DNA from: Nocardioides exalbidus
Lineage (GTDB): Bacteria > Actinomycetota > Actinomycetes > Propionibacteriales > Nocardioidaceae
Assembly: GCF_900105585.1 (NCBI RefSeq)
Contig: NZ_FNRT01000002.1
Coordinates: 2,108,001 to 2,172,000 of the forward strand
Direction of reading: 5' to 3'
DNA length: 64,000 nt
Each line of letters starts with the position of its first letter. Positions within the stretch are counted from its first letter, which is position 1. A program made the position numbers and the translations under genes. Below are positions 55,851 through 63,308 of the stretch, in pieces. The notes beneath the pieces were generated by a model that had not been told where the DNA came from, did no database searches, and worked only from the letters and a program-made list of their open reading frames with translations.

Positions 55851-56537
55851 TCACGCCGACTCAGCGGGGGCGACGAGGTCGGCGATGGCCGACTCGAGGC
55901 CGTGGTCGCCCGTCTCGACGACGGTCAGCGGCAGGCCGATGCTGGCCGCCGCCTCCTCGGCGAGGGCGCGGAGGTCGTCGTCGGGTGCCTGGGCCAGCCA
56001 GACGACCCGGGTGTAGTTGCCGAAGTAGGTGTCACGCAGCTCGGGGTAGCGGTCCAGGCCCATCTCCTGGATCACCGTGCGCCCGAACGAGCGGACGAGG
56101 AAGTCGGTGAGCAGGTAGGTGCCCGGCTGCTCGTCGAAGAACTTCTCGAGGCGGGACGGCCCGGCGTACACGTCATAGCAGTGCAGTCCGGGCAGCCGCT
56201 CGAGCGACAGCTCGCGGCACACCTCGTCAAGGGCACCGTAGGTGCCGCAGTCGGCGTAGCCGATCACGACGCGGCCGTAGGACTCGCCCAGCCGCAGCGC
56301 GAGGTCGCGCACCTCGGCCGCGATGCGGTCGGGGTGGTTGTGGAGCAGCGGAGGGAGCGGGTGCACGTCGACGGGCCAGGCGTTGCGCTCGACGACGGCA
56401 GCGGCCGGCTGGGCGATCGCACCGCAGGCGATGATCGCGGTGCGACCCGAGCGGTCAGGGCCCTGGTCAGGGAGCCGTGAAGGAGAGCTGGTCGACGAAG
56501 GCGTCGTTGAAGTCGGGTCGGTCCGAGAGCTCGACAT
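55851..56537 (-). CDS. DUF1638 family protein, last gene of the corrinoid operon
   Basis: A 228-residue protein of the DUF1638 family: RTAIIACGAIAQPAA, PLPPLLHNHPDRIAAEV, RVVIGYADCGTYGALDEVC, and GLHCYDVYAGPSRLEKFFDEQPGTYLLTDFLVRSFGRTVI. The conserved cysteines (ACG, ADCGTYG, HCYD) suggest a metal or cluster site. The family repeatedly co-occurs with MttB-like methyltransferases and corrinoid proteins; its function is not known. The ATG at 56537 lies within the last 71 bases of the RACo gene, but has a textbook ribosome binding site GGAGGTGA directly ahead, which decides the start. It ends the iclR-to-DUF1638 operon. Confidence 0.82.
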   Translation of the reverse strand: MSSSRTDPTSTTPSSTSSPSRLPDQGPDRSGRTAIIACGAIAQPAAAVVERNAWPVDVHPLPPLLHNHPDRIAAEVRDLALRLGESYGRVVIGYADCGTYGALDEVCRELSLERLPGLHCYDVYAGPSRLEKFFDEQPGTYLLTDFLVRSFGRTVIQEMGLDRYPELRDTYFGNYTRVVWLAQAPDDDLRALAEEAAASIGLPLTVVETGDHGLESAIADLVAPAESA

Positions 56538-58458
56538 AGGTCACCTCCTCGAGCAGGGCCAGTGCGCCGGCCCGCTCGCGGACCGACAGCAGGGCCATCT
56601 TCGCGCCCTCTCCGGCCACGTTGCCGGCCGCGACGATGCGCAGCACCGGCAGCTGGGGCACGAGCCCGATGCGGACCGCGGAGGCGGGGGAGAGGTAGCT
56701 GCCGAACGAGCCGGCGAGCAGCACCTGCTGCACGTCGCGGTGCTCGAGGCCGAGCTCCTCGAGGAGGAGCGACCAGCCAGTGGAGATCGCGGCCTTGGCG
56801 AACTGGAGCTCGCGGACGTCGCGCTGGGAGAGGTAGACGCACTCGTTGGGCTCGGCGTCGGGCGTGGGGCGGTGGAGGATGAAGACCCGCTCCTCGCCGA
56901 TGCGTGCCATCCGGTCGGCCAGGGCGGGTGCGATCTCCTTGGCGTCCTCGTCGGGGACGAAGCGGCCGCTGGAGTCGAGCAACCGGACCTTCACCAGCTC
57001 GGCGACTGCGTCGACGAGCCCGGACCCGCACAGGCCCTTCGGCTCGACGTCGCCGATGACGCCCAGCGTGACGGCGGGGTCGTCCCCCTCGGCGCCGGGG
57101 TCGAGCTTGATGACCTCGATCGCACCGTCGGCGGCGCGCATGCCGCAGCGGATGGCGCCGCCCTCGAAGGCCGGACCGGCCGGCGCGGCGGTCGACAGGA
57201 TCGTCTCGCCGTCGCTGAGCACGATCTCGCAGTTGGTGCCGACGTCGATGAAGAGCCGGGTGCGCTTGTCGCGGTCCATGCCGGTGGCCAGCATGCCGGC
57301 GACGATGTCGCCACCGACGTAAGCGCCGAGGGCGGGGAAGAAGAAGGCGCGGGCGCGGGGGTGGATGTCGAGGCCGATGTCGGAGGCGAGCACCGACGGC
57401 GGCTGGGCCGCGGACATCACGAAGGGGGCGACCCCGAGCGGCTCGGGGTCGATGCCCAGCGCCAGCGCCGTCATCGTGGCGTTGCCGGCGACGGCGACCT
57501 CGTAGACGTGCTGCGGGTCCACACCCGCCTCGCGGCAGACCTGCGCGGTGAGCTCGGAGAGCGTGCGGCCCGCGGCGTCCTGGAGCCGGCCCAGCGCGTC
57601 GGGGTCCATCATCGTGGCGCTGATCCGGGTGATCACGTCGCCGCCGAAGGGCTGCTGGGCGTTGAGCATCGACGTCACCGCCATCGGCGTGCCGGTGCCG
57701 ACGTCGAGGAGCGTGCCGACCACGGTGGTGGTGCCGAGGTCGAAGGCGATGGCGTAGCGCGAGCCGGTCGTGTCGCCGGGCTCGACGTCGATGAGTGCCT
57801 CGTCGACGATGACGGCGGTGACCTTGAAGTCCGCCTGGCGCAGGACGGTCGAGAGCCGCCGGAGCACGTGGAGGTCGGCGGTGAGCTCGAGGTCGTCGAT
57901 CGCCTCGGTGAGGCGGACCAGGTCGGTGCGCTGGTCGGCGAGGCTCGCCTCGGCCAGCTCGACGTACCTCTTCTGCAGGGCCGGGCGCAGGATCACCTGG
58001 CGGCCGATGCCGACGGTCGCCGCCTTCGGGCGGGTGGTCAGCGGCGGCACCTCGACCTTGAGGTCGCGGGTGGCGTGCACCAGGCAGCCGAGCCGCCAGC
58101 CGTCGGTGAGCTGCGACTCGGTGAAGGTGCGGGCGTCGTGGCGCGTGATCGGCACCTCGACGTCGGAGGTGATCTGGATCTTGCACTTGTGGCAGGTGCC
58201 GTGGCCGCCACACGTGGAGTCGATCGCGATGCCGTTCCACGACGCCGCGTCGAAGACGGTGACGCCGGGCGGCACGCGGACGGACCGCTGGGCCGGGGGC
58301 ACGTCGGCGCCGCCCTCCGCCTTGCTGTGGACGGTGAAGGCGAGGTCCACGCGGCCGGTGCCGTCGTGGGGGACGGGCTCGGTGCCCGGCCTCTCGATCA
58401 GGCCCTCGCGGGCCACGTCGGCGATCGAGAAGTCGGGCCCTTCGGGAGGCTGGCTCAT
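56467..58458 (-). CDS. RACo-type corrinoid activation protein (ASKHA ATPase with [2Fe-2S])
   Basis: A 663-residue reductive activator of corrinoid proteins, which returns inactive Co(II) to Co(I) at the cost of ATP. The N-terminal [2Fe-2S] ferredoxin domain has DSTCGGHGTCHKCK and, later, LGCLVHATRD (pattern C-x5-C-x2-C...C, about residues 80-120). A linker domain is followed by the actin-like ATPase: AIAFDLGTTTVVGTLLDV, GVDPQHVYEVAVAGNATMTA, RLFIDVGTNCEIVLSDG, KGLCGSGLVDAVAELV and LLAGSFGSYLSP. ATG 58458 was chosen; 54 upstream codons in frame are arginine/serine-rich and non-conserved. It follows the methyltransferase by 64 bases and supports its corrinoid partner. Confidence 0.93.
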   Translation of the reverse strand: MSQPPEGPDFSIADVAREGLIERPGTEPVPHDGTGRVDLAFTVHSKAEGGADVPPAQRSVRVPPGVTVFDAASWNGIAIDSTCGGHGTCHKCKIQITSDVEVPITRHDARTFTESQLTDGWRLGCLVHATRDLKVEVPPLTTRPKAATVGIGRQVILRPALQKRYVELAEASLADQRTDLVRLTEAIDDLELTADLHVLRRLSTVLRQADFKVTAVIVDEALIDVEPGDTTGSRYAIAFDLGTTTVVGTLLDVGTGTPMAVTSMLNAQQPFGGDVITRISATMMDPDALGRLQDAAGRTLSELTAQVCREAGVDPQHVYEVAVAGNATMTALALGIDPEPLGVAPFVMSAAQPPSVLASDIGLDIHPRARAFFFPALGAYVGGDIVAGMLATGMDRDKRTRLFIDVGTNCEIVLSDGETILSTAAPAGPAFEGGAIRCGMRAADGAIEVIKLDPGAEGDDPAVTLGVIGDVEPKGLCGSGLVDAVAELVKVRLLDSSGRFVPDEDAKEIAPALADRMARIGEERVFILHRPTPDAEPNECVYLSQRDVRELQFAKAAISTGWSLLLEELGLEHRDVQQVLLAGSFGSYLSPASAVRIGLVPQLPVLRIVAAGNVAGEGAKMALLSVRERAGALALLEEVTYVELSDRPDFNDAFVDQLSFTAP
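56541..56548 (-). promoter_or_regulatory. Strong ribosome binding site inside the RACo gene
   Basis: GGAGGTGA on the minus strand, three bases before the DUF1638 ATG at 56537. It shows that the 71-base overlap with the RACo gene is genuine. Confidence 0.8.
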
Positions 58459-58522
58459 TGCGGGGTCCCCGCGACGTCGTTCGGGGGAGCGGAGCGGAGG
58501 AGAAGAACGTCGTGGGGTGCTC

Positions 58523-59401
58523 TCACGCTGTGGCCGCCTCCGCCGCTGCCTGCTTGGCCCGGTGCGCGGAGATCCACGCCATGCCCCAGTCGTCGTGCCC
58601 GAGGAACACGTCGGCGGCACGCACCGACTCGACGATCAGCGGGGTCCGGGCGTCCATGATCGCGCTCGTGAGGCCCGAGGCCATCGCCATCGGCAGCCAC
58701 GTCGCGTTGAGGGTGTGCCGACCGGGCATGCCGAAGGAGACGTTGGACGCGCCGCACGTCATGTTCACGCCGAAGTCGTCGCGGATGCGTCGCATCACCT
58801 CGAAGGTGACCAGGGAGGTGCCGGTGTCGGCGCCGATGGGCATCGCCAGCGGGTCGATGACGATGTCGGCCTGCGCGATGCCGTACTCCTCGGTGGCCAC
58901 GCGGATGATCTTGCCGGTGAGCTCGACGCGCTTGTCGGCCTCCATCGGGATCTCGTCGTGGTCGTTGGGGAGCGCGATGATCGCGGCGTCGTACTTCTTG
59001 ACCAGCGGGAGGATCGCCGCCATGCGGTCGTCCTCGGCGGTGATCGAGTTGACCAGCGCGCGGCCCTGGTAGACCGACAGTCCGGCCTCGAGCGCCTCGA
59101 CGACCGAGGAGTCGATGCAGATCGGCAGGTCGGTGAGCTCCTGCACCATCTGCACGGCCTTGGCCAGCAGCTCGGGCTCGTCGGTGAGCGGGACGCCCAT
59201 GTTGATGTCGAGGACGTTGGCACCGCCCTCGACCTGGGCCTTGACGTCGCGCTCGATGGCGGAGAAGTCGCCGGCGCGCAGCTGCTCCTGGAAGATGCGG
59301 CGGCCCGTCGGGTTGATCCGCTCGCCGATGACGCAGAACGGCTGGTCGTGGCCGATCACGACCTCCTTGGTGGCGGAGCGCAGCACCGTGTGGAGGCTCA
59401 T
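58523..59401 (-). CDS. Methyltetrahydrofolate:corrinoid methyltransferase (MtgA/AcsE-like)
   Basis: A 292-residue pterin-binding TIM barrel that moves a methyl group between the corrinoid protein and tetrahydrofolate. FCVIGERINPTGRRIFQEQL is the folate-binding entry, GANVLDINMGVPLTDEPEL supplies the conserved Asp/Asn, and DLPICIDSSVVEALEAGL, LIVESVRAADVFLGHDDWG and GASNVSFGMPGRHTLN complete the barrel. It resembles MtgA of glycine-betaine systems and AcsE of acetogens more than MetH. The start overlaps the corrinoid-protein stop (ATGA). In this operon it would act downstream of MttB, giving methyl-THF for the MetF-like enzyme. Confidence 0.93.
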   Translation of the reverse strand: MSLHTVLRSATKEVVIGHDQPFCVIGERINPTGRRIFQEQLRAGDFSAIERDVKAQVEGGANVLDINMGVPLTDEPELLAKAVQMVQELTDLPICIDSSVVEALEAGLSVYQGRALVNSITAEDDRMAAILPLVKKYDAAIIALPNDHDEIPMEADKRVELTGKIIRVATEEYGIAQADIVIDPLAMPIGADTGTSLVTFEVMRRIRDDFGVNMTCGASNVSFGMPGRHTLNATWLPMAMASGLTSAIMDARTPLIVESVRAADVFLGHDDWGMAWISAHRAKQAAAEAATA

Positions 59402-60063
59402 GCCATCACCTTCGAGCGCTTCGCCTCGAGCAGGGCCTTGGCGCGCTTGACGGTCTGCGAGGCGTCGGCGGCGTAGCCGTCGGCGCCGACCGCGTCGGCG
59501 TACTCCTGGGTCACGGGCGCCCCGCCGACCATCACGATGACGTCGTTGCGCATGCCGGCCTTCTCGAGCGCGTTCATGTTGGCCTTGAACATCGGCATGG
59601 TGGTGGTGAGGAACGCCGAGAAGCCGACGATGTCGGGCTGGTGGAGGTCGATGGCCTCGACGAACTTCTCCGGGGCCACCTGGACGCCGAGGTCGATGAC
59701 CTCGAAGCCGGCGCCCTCGAGCATGATGTTGACGAGGTTCTTGCCAATGTCGTGGACGTCGCCCTTGACGGTGCCCATGAGGAACTTGCCGACGGTCTCG
59801 ACGCCGGTCTCTGCCAGCAGGGGGCGCAGGCGCTCCATCGCGCCGGCCATCGCCCGGCCGGCGATGAGCATCTCGGGGACGAAGAAGTCACCGCGCTCGA
59901 ACCGCGCACCGACCTCCTCGAGCGAGGGGATCAGGGCGTCGAACAGGAGCGACTGCGGCTCCATGTCGAGCTCGAGGCCCTGGTTGGTCAGGTCGAGCAC
60001 GCGCGGGGCGTTGCCCGTGAGCGTCTCTTCGTAGAGGGCCTTGAGGATCTCCTCGGGAGTCAT
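59398..60063 (-). CDS. Corrinoid protein (MttC/MtgC-like methyl carrier)
   Basis: A 221-residue carrier with a helical cap domain (about residues 1-85: LYEETLTGNAPRVLDLTNQG, GDFFVPEMLIAGRAM) and a cobalamin-binding Rossmann domain whose base-off motif D-x-H-x-x-G is visible as GTVKGDVHDIGKNLVNIML, followed by VIDLGVQVAPEKFV and MVGGAPVTQEYADAVGADGYAADA. The histidine in GDVHDIG would replace the lower cobalt ligand. It accepts a methyl group from the MttB-like enzyme and hands it to the THF methyltransferase. Both ends overlap neighbours by ATGA. Confidence 0.95.
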   Translation of the reverse strand: MTPEEILKALYEETLTGNAPRVLDLTNQGLELDMEPQSLLFDALIPSLEEVGARFERGDFFVPEMLIAGRAMAGAMERLRPLLAETGVETVGKFLMGTVKGDVHDIGKNLVNIMLEGAGFEVIDLGVQVAPEKFVEAIDLHQPDIVGFSAFLTTTMPMFKANMNALEKAGMRNDVIVMVGGAPVTQEYADAVGADGYAADASQTVKRAKALLEAKRSKVMA

Positions 60064-60851
60064 GCGACAACCTCCTGCGTGCGAACGGATCGGTGAGAGG
60101 GCTTGGCCGGGCCGCGCAGCAGTGCCGACAACGCGGTGGACTGGTCCAGCAGGTGGCGGCCGAGCTCGTCGAGCCGTTCCTGCAGGCGGGGGGTGGGCCC
60201 GGAGATGCCCAGGGCGGCGACGACCTCGCCGTGGATGCCGACGACCGGCACGGCGAGGCCCGTCAGGCCGATCTCCAGCTCGTCCTCGGTGACGGCCCAG
60301 CCGCGCTCGCGGGCGCGGACGCCGTCGCGGCGCAGCGCGGCGCGGTCGGTGATCGTCGCGGGCGTCGGCTGCTCGAGGTCGCCGTCGGGCAGGGCGAGGT
60401 CGCTCCAGGCGAGGAAGACCTTGCCGAGCGCCGAGCAGTGCACGGGGACGTCGACCTCGGTCCAGTCACGGGTGCCGAGGAGGAAGGTGGAGTCGACCTG
60501 GGCGACCTGCACCACCCGCTCGGCGCGCGAGACGCTCAGGTGGACGGTCTCGCCGGTGGCCTCGCCGGTCTGCTCCATCACCGGGCGGGCGAGGCGGACC
60601 AGCTCCTCCCACGGGTCGTGGCGGGCGGCGTAGAGCCAGAAGAGCCGGCCGGCGACGTAGGAACCCGAGTCGTCGCGCTCCAGCAGGCCGGAGCGCTCCA
60701 GCCCGGTGAGCAGTCGCGAGGTCGTGGACTTGGCCAGCCCGCTCGAGTCCTGGAGCTCGCCGAACGTCAGCGGCTCGTCGGCGTGGACGACGGTCGCGAC
60801 CAGGTCCGCGGCGCGGTCGAGCGCCTGCGTGCCGGTGGCGGCGTCACTCAC
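60060..60851 (-). CDS. IclR family transcriptional regulator of the corrinoid operon
   Basis: A 263-residue IclR protein: winged helix DEPLTFGELQDSSGLAKSTT with SRLLTGLERSGLLER (about residues 25-75) and an effector domain with ALGKVFLAWSDLALP, GVRARERGWAVTEDELEIGL and PVVGIHGEVVAALGISGP. It is the first gene of the operon and its stop overlaps the corrinoid-protein start (ATGA), so it controls its own unit. GTG 60851 is preceded by GAAGGAG at five bases, which decides the start. The effector is probably the methylated substrate or a product. A 13-bp inverted repeat lies 38 bases upstream. Confidence 0.92.
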   Translation of the reverse strand: MSDAATGTQALDRAADLVATVVHADEPLTFGELQDSSGLAKSTTSRLLTGLERSGLLERDDSGSYVAGRLFWLYAARHDPWEELVRLARPVMEQTGEATGETVHLSVSRAERVVQVAQVDSTFLLGTRDWTEVDVPVHCSALGKVFLAWSDLALPDGDLEQPTPATITDRAALRRDGVRARERGWAVTEDELEIGLTGLAVPVVGIHGEVVAALGISGPTPRLQERLDELGRHLLDQSTALSALLRGPAKPSHRSVRTQEVVA

Positions 60852-60885
60852 GACGACTCCTTCGTCCGAGGGGGTTCCCAACGAG

Positions 60886-60918
60886 TTCCATGATGTGGAA
60901 CCTTTGTTCCACATCATG
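60886..60918. promoter_or_regulatory. IclR-type operator between the corrinoid operon and mttB
   Basis: CATGATGTGGAAC (60889-60901) and GTTCCACATCATG (60906-60918) are perfect 13-bp inverted copies separated by CTTT. The left half also forms TTCCA-N5-TGGAA (60886-60900). TGGAAC/GTTCCA cores fit IclR-family sites, and the position allows control of both divergent units. Confidence 0.75.
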
Positions 60919-60995
60919 AGGCTAGAAGCCGTCGTGAGCCGAGGTCAAGGGATTCGGTCACGTCGCTCCGGCCGCCCCCGAACGAAATCCGCTGC

Positions 60996-61001
60996 AGGAG
61001 G
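60996..61001 (+). promoter_or_regulatory. Ribosome binding site that selects the TTG start of the mttB-like gene
   Basis: AGGAGG, five bases before TTG 61007. The next in-frame ATG (61022) would be 20 bases away, so the rare TTG is preferred. Confidence 0.7.
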
Positions 61002-61006
61002 ACCCG

Positions 61007-62446
61007 TTGTTCCGCAACACGATGCCGCGCTACGAGGTGCTGTCCCAGGAAGCCATGGCCACCCTGGACAAGGGCTGGCGACGCCTGATGACCGAGATCG
61101 GCGTCGAGTTCATGGACGACCGGGCGCTCGAGCTGTTCCGCAAGGCCGGCCAGAAGGTCGAGGGCAACACCGTCTTCCTCGACCCCGACTTCGTGCTCGA
61201 GCAGGTGGCCAAGGCGCCGGGCGAGTTCGACATCCAGGCGCGCAACCCCGCGAACAACGTGCACATCGGCGGCGACTCGATGGCGTTCGGAGCGGTCTAC
61301 GGGCCGCCCTTCGTGCGGCAGGGCGACGTACGACGCGACGCGACGATGGACGACTTCCGCAACTTCACCAAGCTCGCGCAGTCCTACTCCGTGCTCGACT
61401 CCGCCGGCGGCGTGATCTGCGAGCCCAACGACACCCCGCTCGACAGCCGCCACCTCGACATGACCTACGCGCTGCAGACGCTGACCGACAAGATCTACAT
61501 GGGCAACGTCGTCTCCGGCGTCAACGCCGCCGACACGATCGCGATGAGCTCGATCCTGTTCGGCTCGCGCGAGGCGATCGAGAAGACGCCCGCGTCGATC
61601 TCGCTGATCAACTGCAACTCCCCGCTCCGCTGGGACGACCGCATGCTCGAGGCGCAGTTCGAGTACTCCGCGGCCGGCCAGCCGGTCGTGCTCACCCCGT
61701 TCATCCTGATGGGCGCGATGTCGCCGGTGACCATCCCGGCGGCGCTCGTGCAGCAGATCGTCGAGGCGCTGTCGGGCATCGCCCTCTCGCAGCTGATCCG
61801 CCCCGGCACCCCGGTCGTCTTCGGGTCGTTCCTCTCCAACATCGACATGCAGTCGGGCTCGCCGACCTTCGGCACCCCCGAGTCGGGCCTCGGGCTGCTC
61901 TGCACCGGCCAGATCGCGCGCCACTTCGGCCTGCCCTTCCGCACCGGTGGCGGCCTGACCTCCTCCCAGGTCGCCGACGCGCAGGCCGGCTACGAGGCAC
62001 TCATGACGCTGATGCCGACCTTCCTGGCCGGCGCCAACTGGGTGATGCACTCCGCCGGCTGGCTCGAGGGCGGCCTGGTCGCCGGCTACGAGAAGTTCAT
62101 CGTCGACATCGAGCTGCTGCAGATGCTCCAGCACGAGTTCACGCCCCTGGAGATCGACGAGGCGTCGATGGCCTTCGACGCCCACCAGGAGGTCGGCCAC
62201 GGTGGTCACTTCCTCGGCGCGATGCACACGATGGAGCGCTTCCGCACCTGCTTCTACCGCCCGCTCCTCTCCTCCTCGGAGAACTACGAGCGCTGGATGC
62301 GCAACGGCGGCAACGACGCCAACGACCGCGCCACCGTCGAGTACCAGAAGACGCTGGAGGCCTACGAGCAGCCCGCGATCGACGACGCGGTCCGCGAGGA
62401 GCTCGAGGACTACGTCATCCGTCGCCGCGCGGAGCTCGGCGACTGA
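61007..62446 (+). CDS. MttB-family (non-pyrrolysine) corrinoid methyltransferase
   Basis: A 479-residue TIM-barrel methyltransferase of the trimethylamine methyltransferase superfamily. The N-terminal EAMATLDKGWRRLMTEIGVEFMD, AYGPPF-like VYGPPFVRQGDVRR, GVICEPNDTPLDSRHLDM, the barrel segment VLTPFILMGAMSPVTIPAALVQQ and GAPE-region FGTPESGLGLLCTGQIARHFGLPFRTG-type blocks are visible. No in-frame TAG interrupts it, so it lacks pyrrolysine and belongs with MtgB-type enzymes acting on quaternary amines such as glycine betaine, proline betaine or carnitine relatives. The actual substrate is unknown. It would methylate the Co(I) corrinoid protein encoded divergently. Confidence 0.92.
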   Translation: MFRNTMPRYEVLSQEAMATLDKGWRRLMTEIGVEFMDDRALELFRKAGQKVEGNTVFLDPDFVLEQVAKAPGEFDIQARNPANNVHIGGDSMAFGAVYGPPFVRQGDVRRDATMDDFRNFTKLAQSYSVLDSAGGVICEPNDTPLDSRHLDMTYALQTLTDKIYMGNVVSGVNAADTIAMSSILFGSREAIEKTPASISLINCNSPLRWDDRMLEAQFEYSAAGQPVVLTPFILMGAMSPVTIPAALVQQIVEALSGIALSQLIRPGTPVVFGSFLSNIDMQSGSPTFGTPESGLGLLCTGQIARHFGLPFRTGGGLTSSQVADAQAGYEALMTLMPTFLAGANWVMHSAGWLEGGLVAGYEKFIVDIELLQMLQHEFTPLEIDEASMAFDAHQEVGHGGHFLGAMHTMERFRTCFYRPLLSSSENYERWMRNGGNDANDRATVEYQKTLEAYEQPAIDDAVREELEDYVIRRRAELGD

Positions 62447-63298
62447 TCAGGGCCCCGGCGAACGGGGCGACGCCTCGGAGGCTGCGAGGAACTCCACCAG
62501 CCGCGCGGTGAGCTGGGCGGGGGCATCCTCCTGGGCGAGGTGCCCCGCACCCTGCAGCCAGTGCAGCTCGGCGCGGGGGAGGGCGGCGGCGAGCCGCTCG
62601 CCCTTCTCCGGCGCGAGCCACGTGTCGTGGGTGCCCCAGCAGACCAGCGTCGGGACGGTGACGTCGGCGTACAACGGTTCGAGCTCGTCGGTCCACCGCT
62701 GGTCGTTCTGCGCCATCTGGCGGTAGAGCGCGGCCTGGCCCCGCTCCCCGAGCCACGGCTCCACGAGGGCGTCGAGCACGTCGGCCCGCAGCCCGCGGTG
62801 GCTGGCGGTGCCGACGTAGCCGCGCACCAGACCTTCGTGCACCTCGGACGGCAGGGCGGCGAAGACCTCCTCGTGGTCCTGCGCCAGCCGGAACAGCCCG
62901 GTGCCCCACGGGCCGTGGGTGACCGCGTCGACGAGCGCGAGCCGGTCGTACGCCGCCCCGTGCAGCAGGTGCGCCCGCAGCGCGACGGCTCCGCCGAAGT
63001 CGTGCGCCACCACGGCGGGTGAGTCGAGTCCCCAGTGGTCGAGCAGCGTCGCGAAGAGCTCGCCCTGTGCGCGCAGCGTGACGTCCTGGCCGCCCCGCTT
63101 CTCCGAGGCGCCGTAGCCCGGCATGTCCCAGACGTGCACCGTGTGGGTGGCGGCCAGCGCTGCCGCGACCTCGCGCCAGACGTAGGACGAGAACGGCGTG
63201 CCGTGCAGCAGCACGACCGGCGGCCCGTCGCCGAACCGGTCCCAGGCCACCTCTCCCTGTGGTCCGGCGAAGCGCTCCGCCAGGGTCCAGCCGGTCAT
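62447..63298 (-). CDS. Alpha/beta hydrolase with an Asp nucleophile (dehalogenase-like)
   Basis: A 283-residue alpha/beta-hydrolase. The oxyanion motif is VVLLHGTPFSSYVWR, and the nucleophile elbow reads VVAHDFGGAVALR, where Asp replaces the usual Ser, as in haloalkane dehalogenases and epoxide hydrolases. The acid is in CWGTHDTW and the histidine in GAGHLAQEDAP. It could hydrolyse a halide, an epoxide or an activated ester; the substrate is unknown. GAGGAGGCTCCC lies upstream of the ATG. The gene converges on the MttB-like gene with no space between stops, and lies 10 bases after the formate-THF ligase gene in the same direction. Confidence 0.82.
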   Translation of the reverse strand: MTGWTLAERFAGPQGEVAWDRFGDGPPVVLLHGTPFSSYVWREVAAALAATHTVHVWDMPGYGASEKRGGQDVTLRAQGELFATLLDHWGLDSPAVVAHDFGGAVALRAHLLHGAAYDRLALVDAVTHGPWGTGLFRLAQDHEEVFAALPSEVHEGLVRGYVGTASHRGLRADVLDALVEPWLGERGQAALYRQMAQNDQRWTDELEPLYADVTVPTLVCWGTHDTWLAPEKGERLAAALPRAELHWLQGAGHLAQEDAPAQLTARLVEFLAASEASPRSPGP

Positions 63299-63308
63299 GG
63301 GAGCCTCC

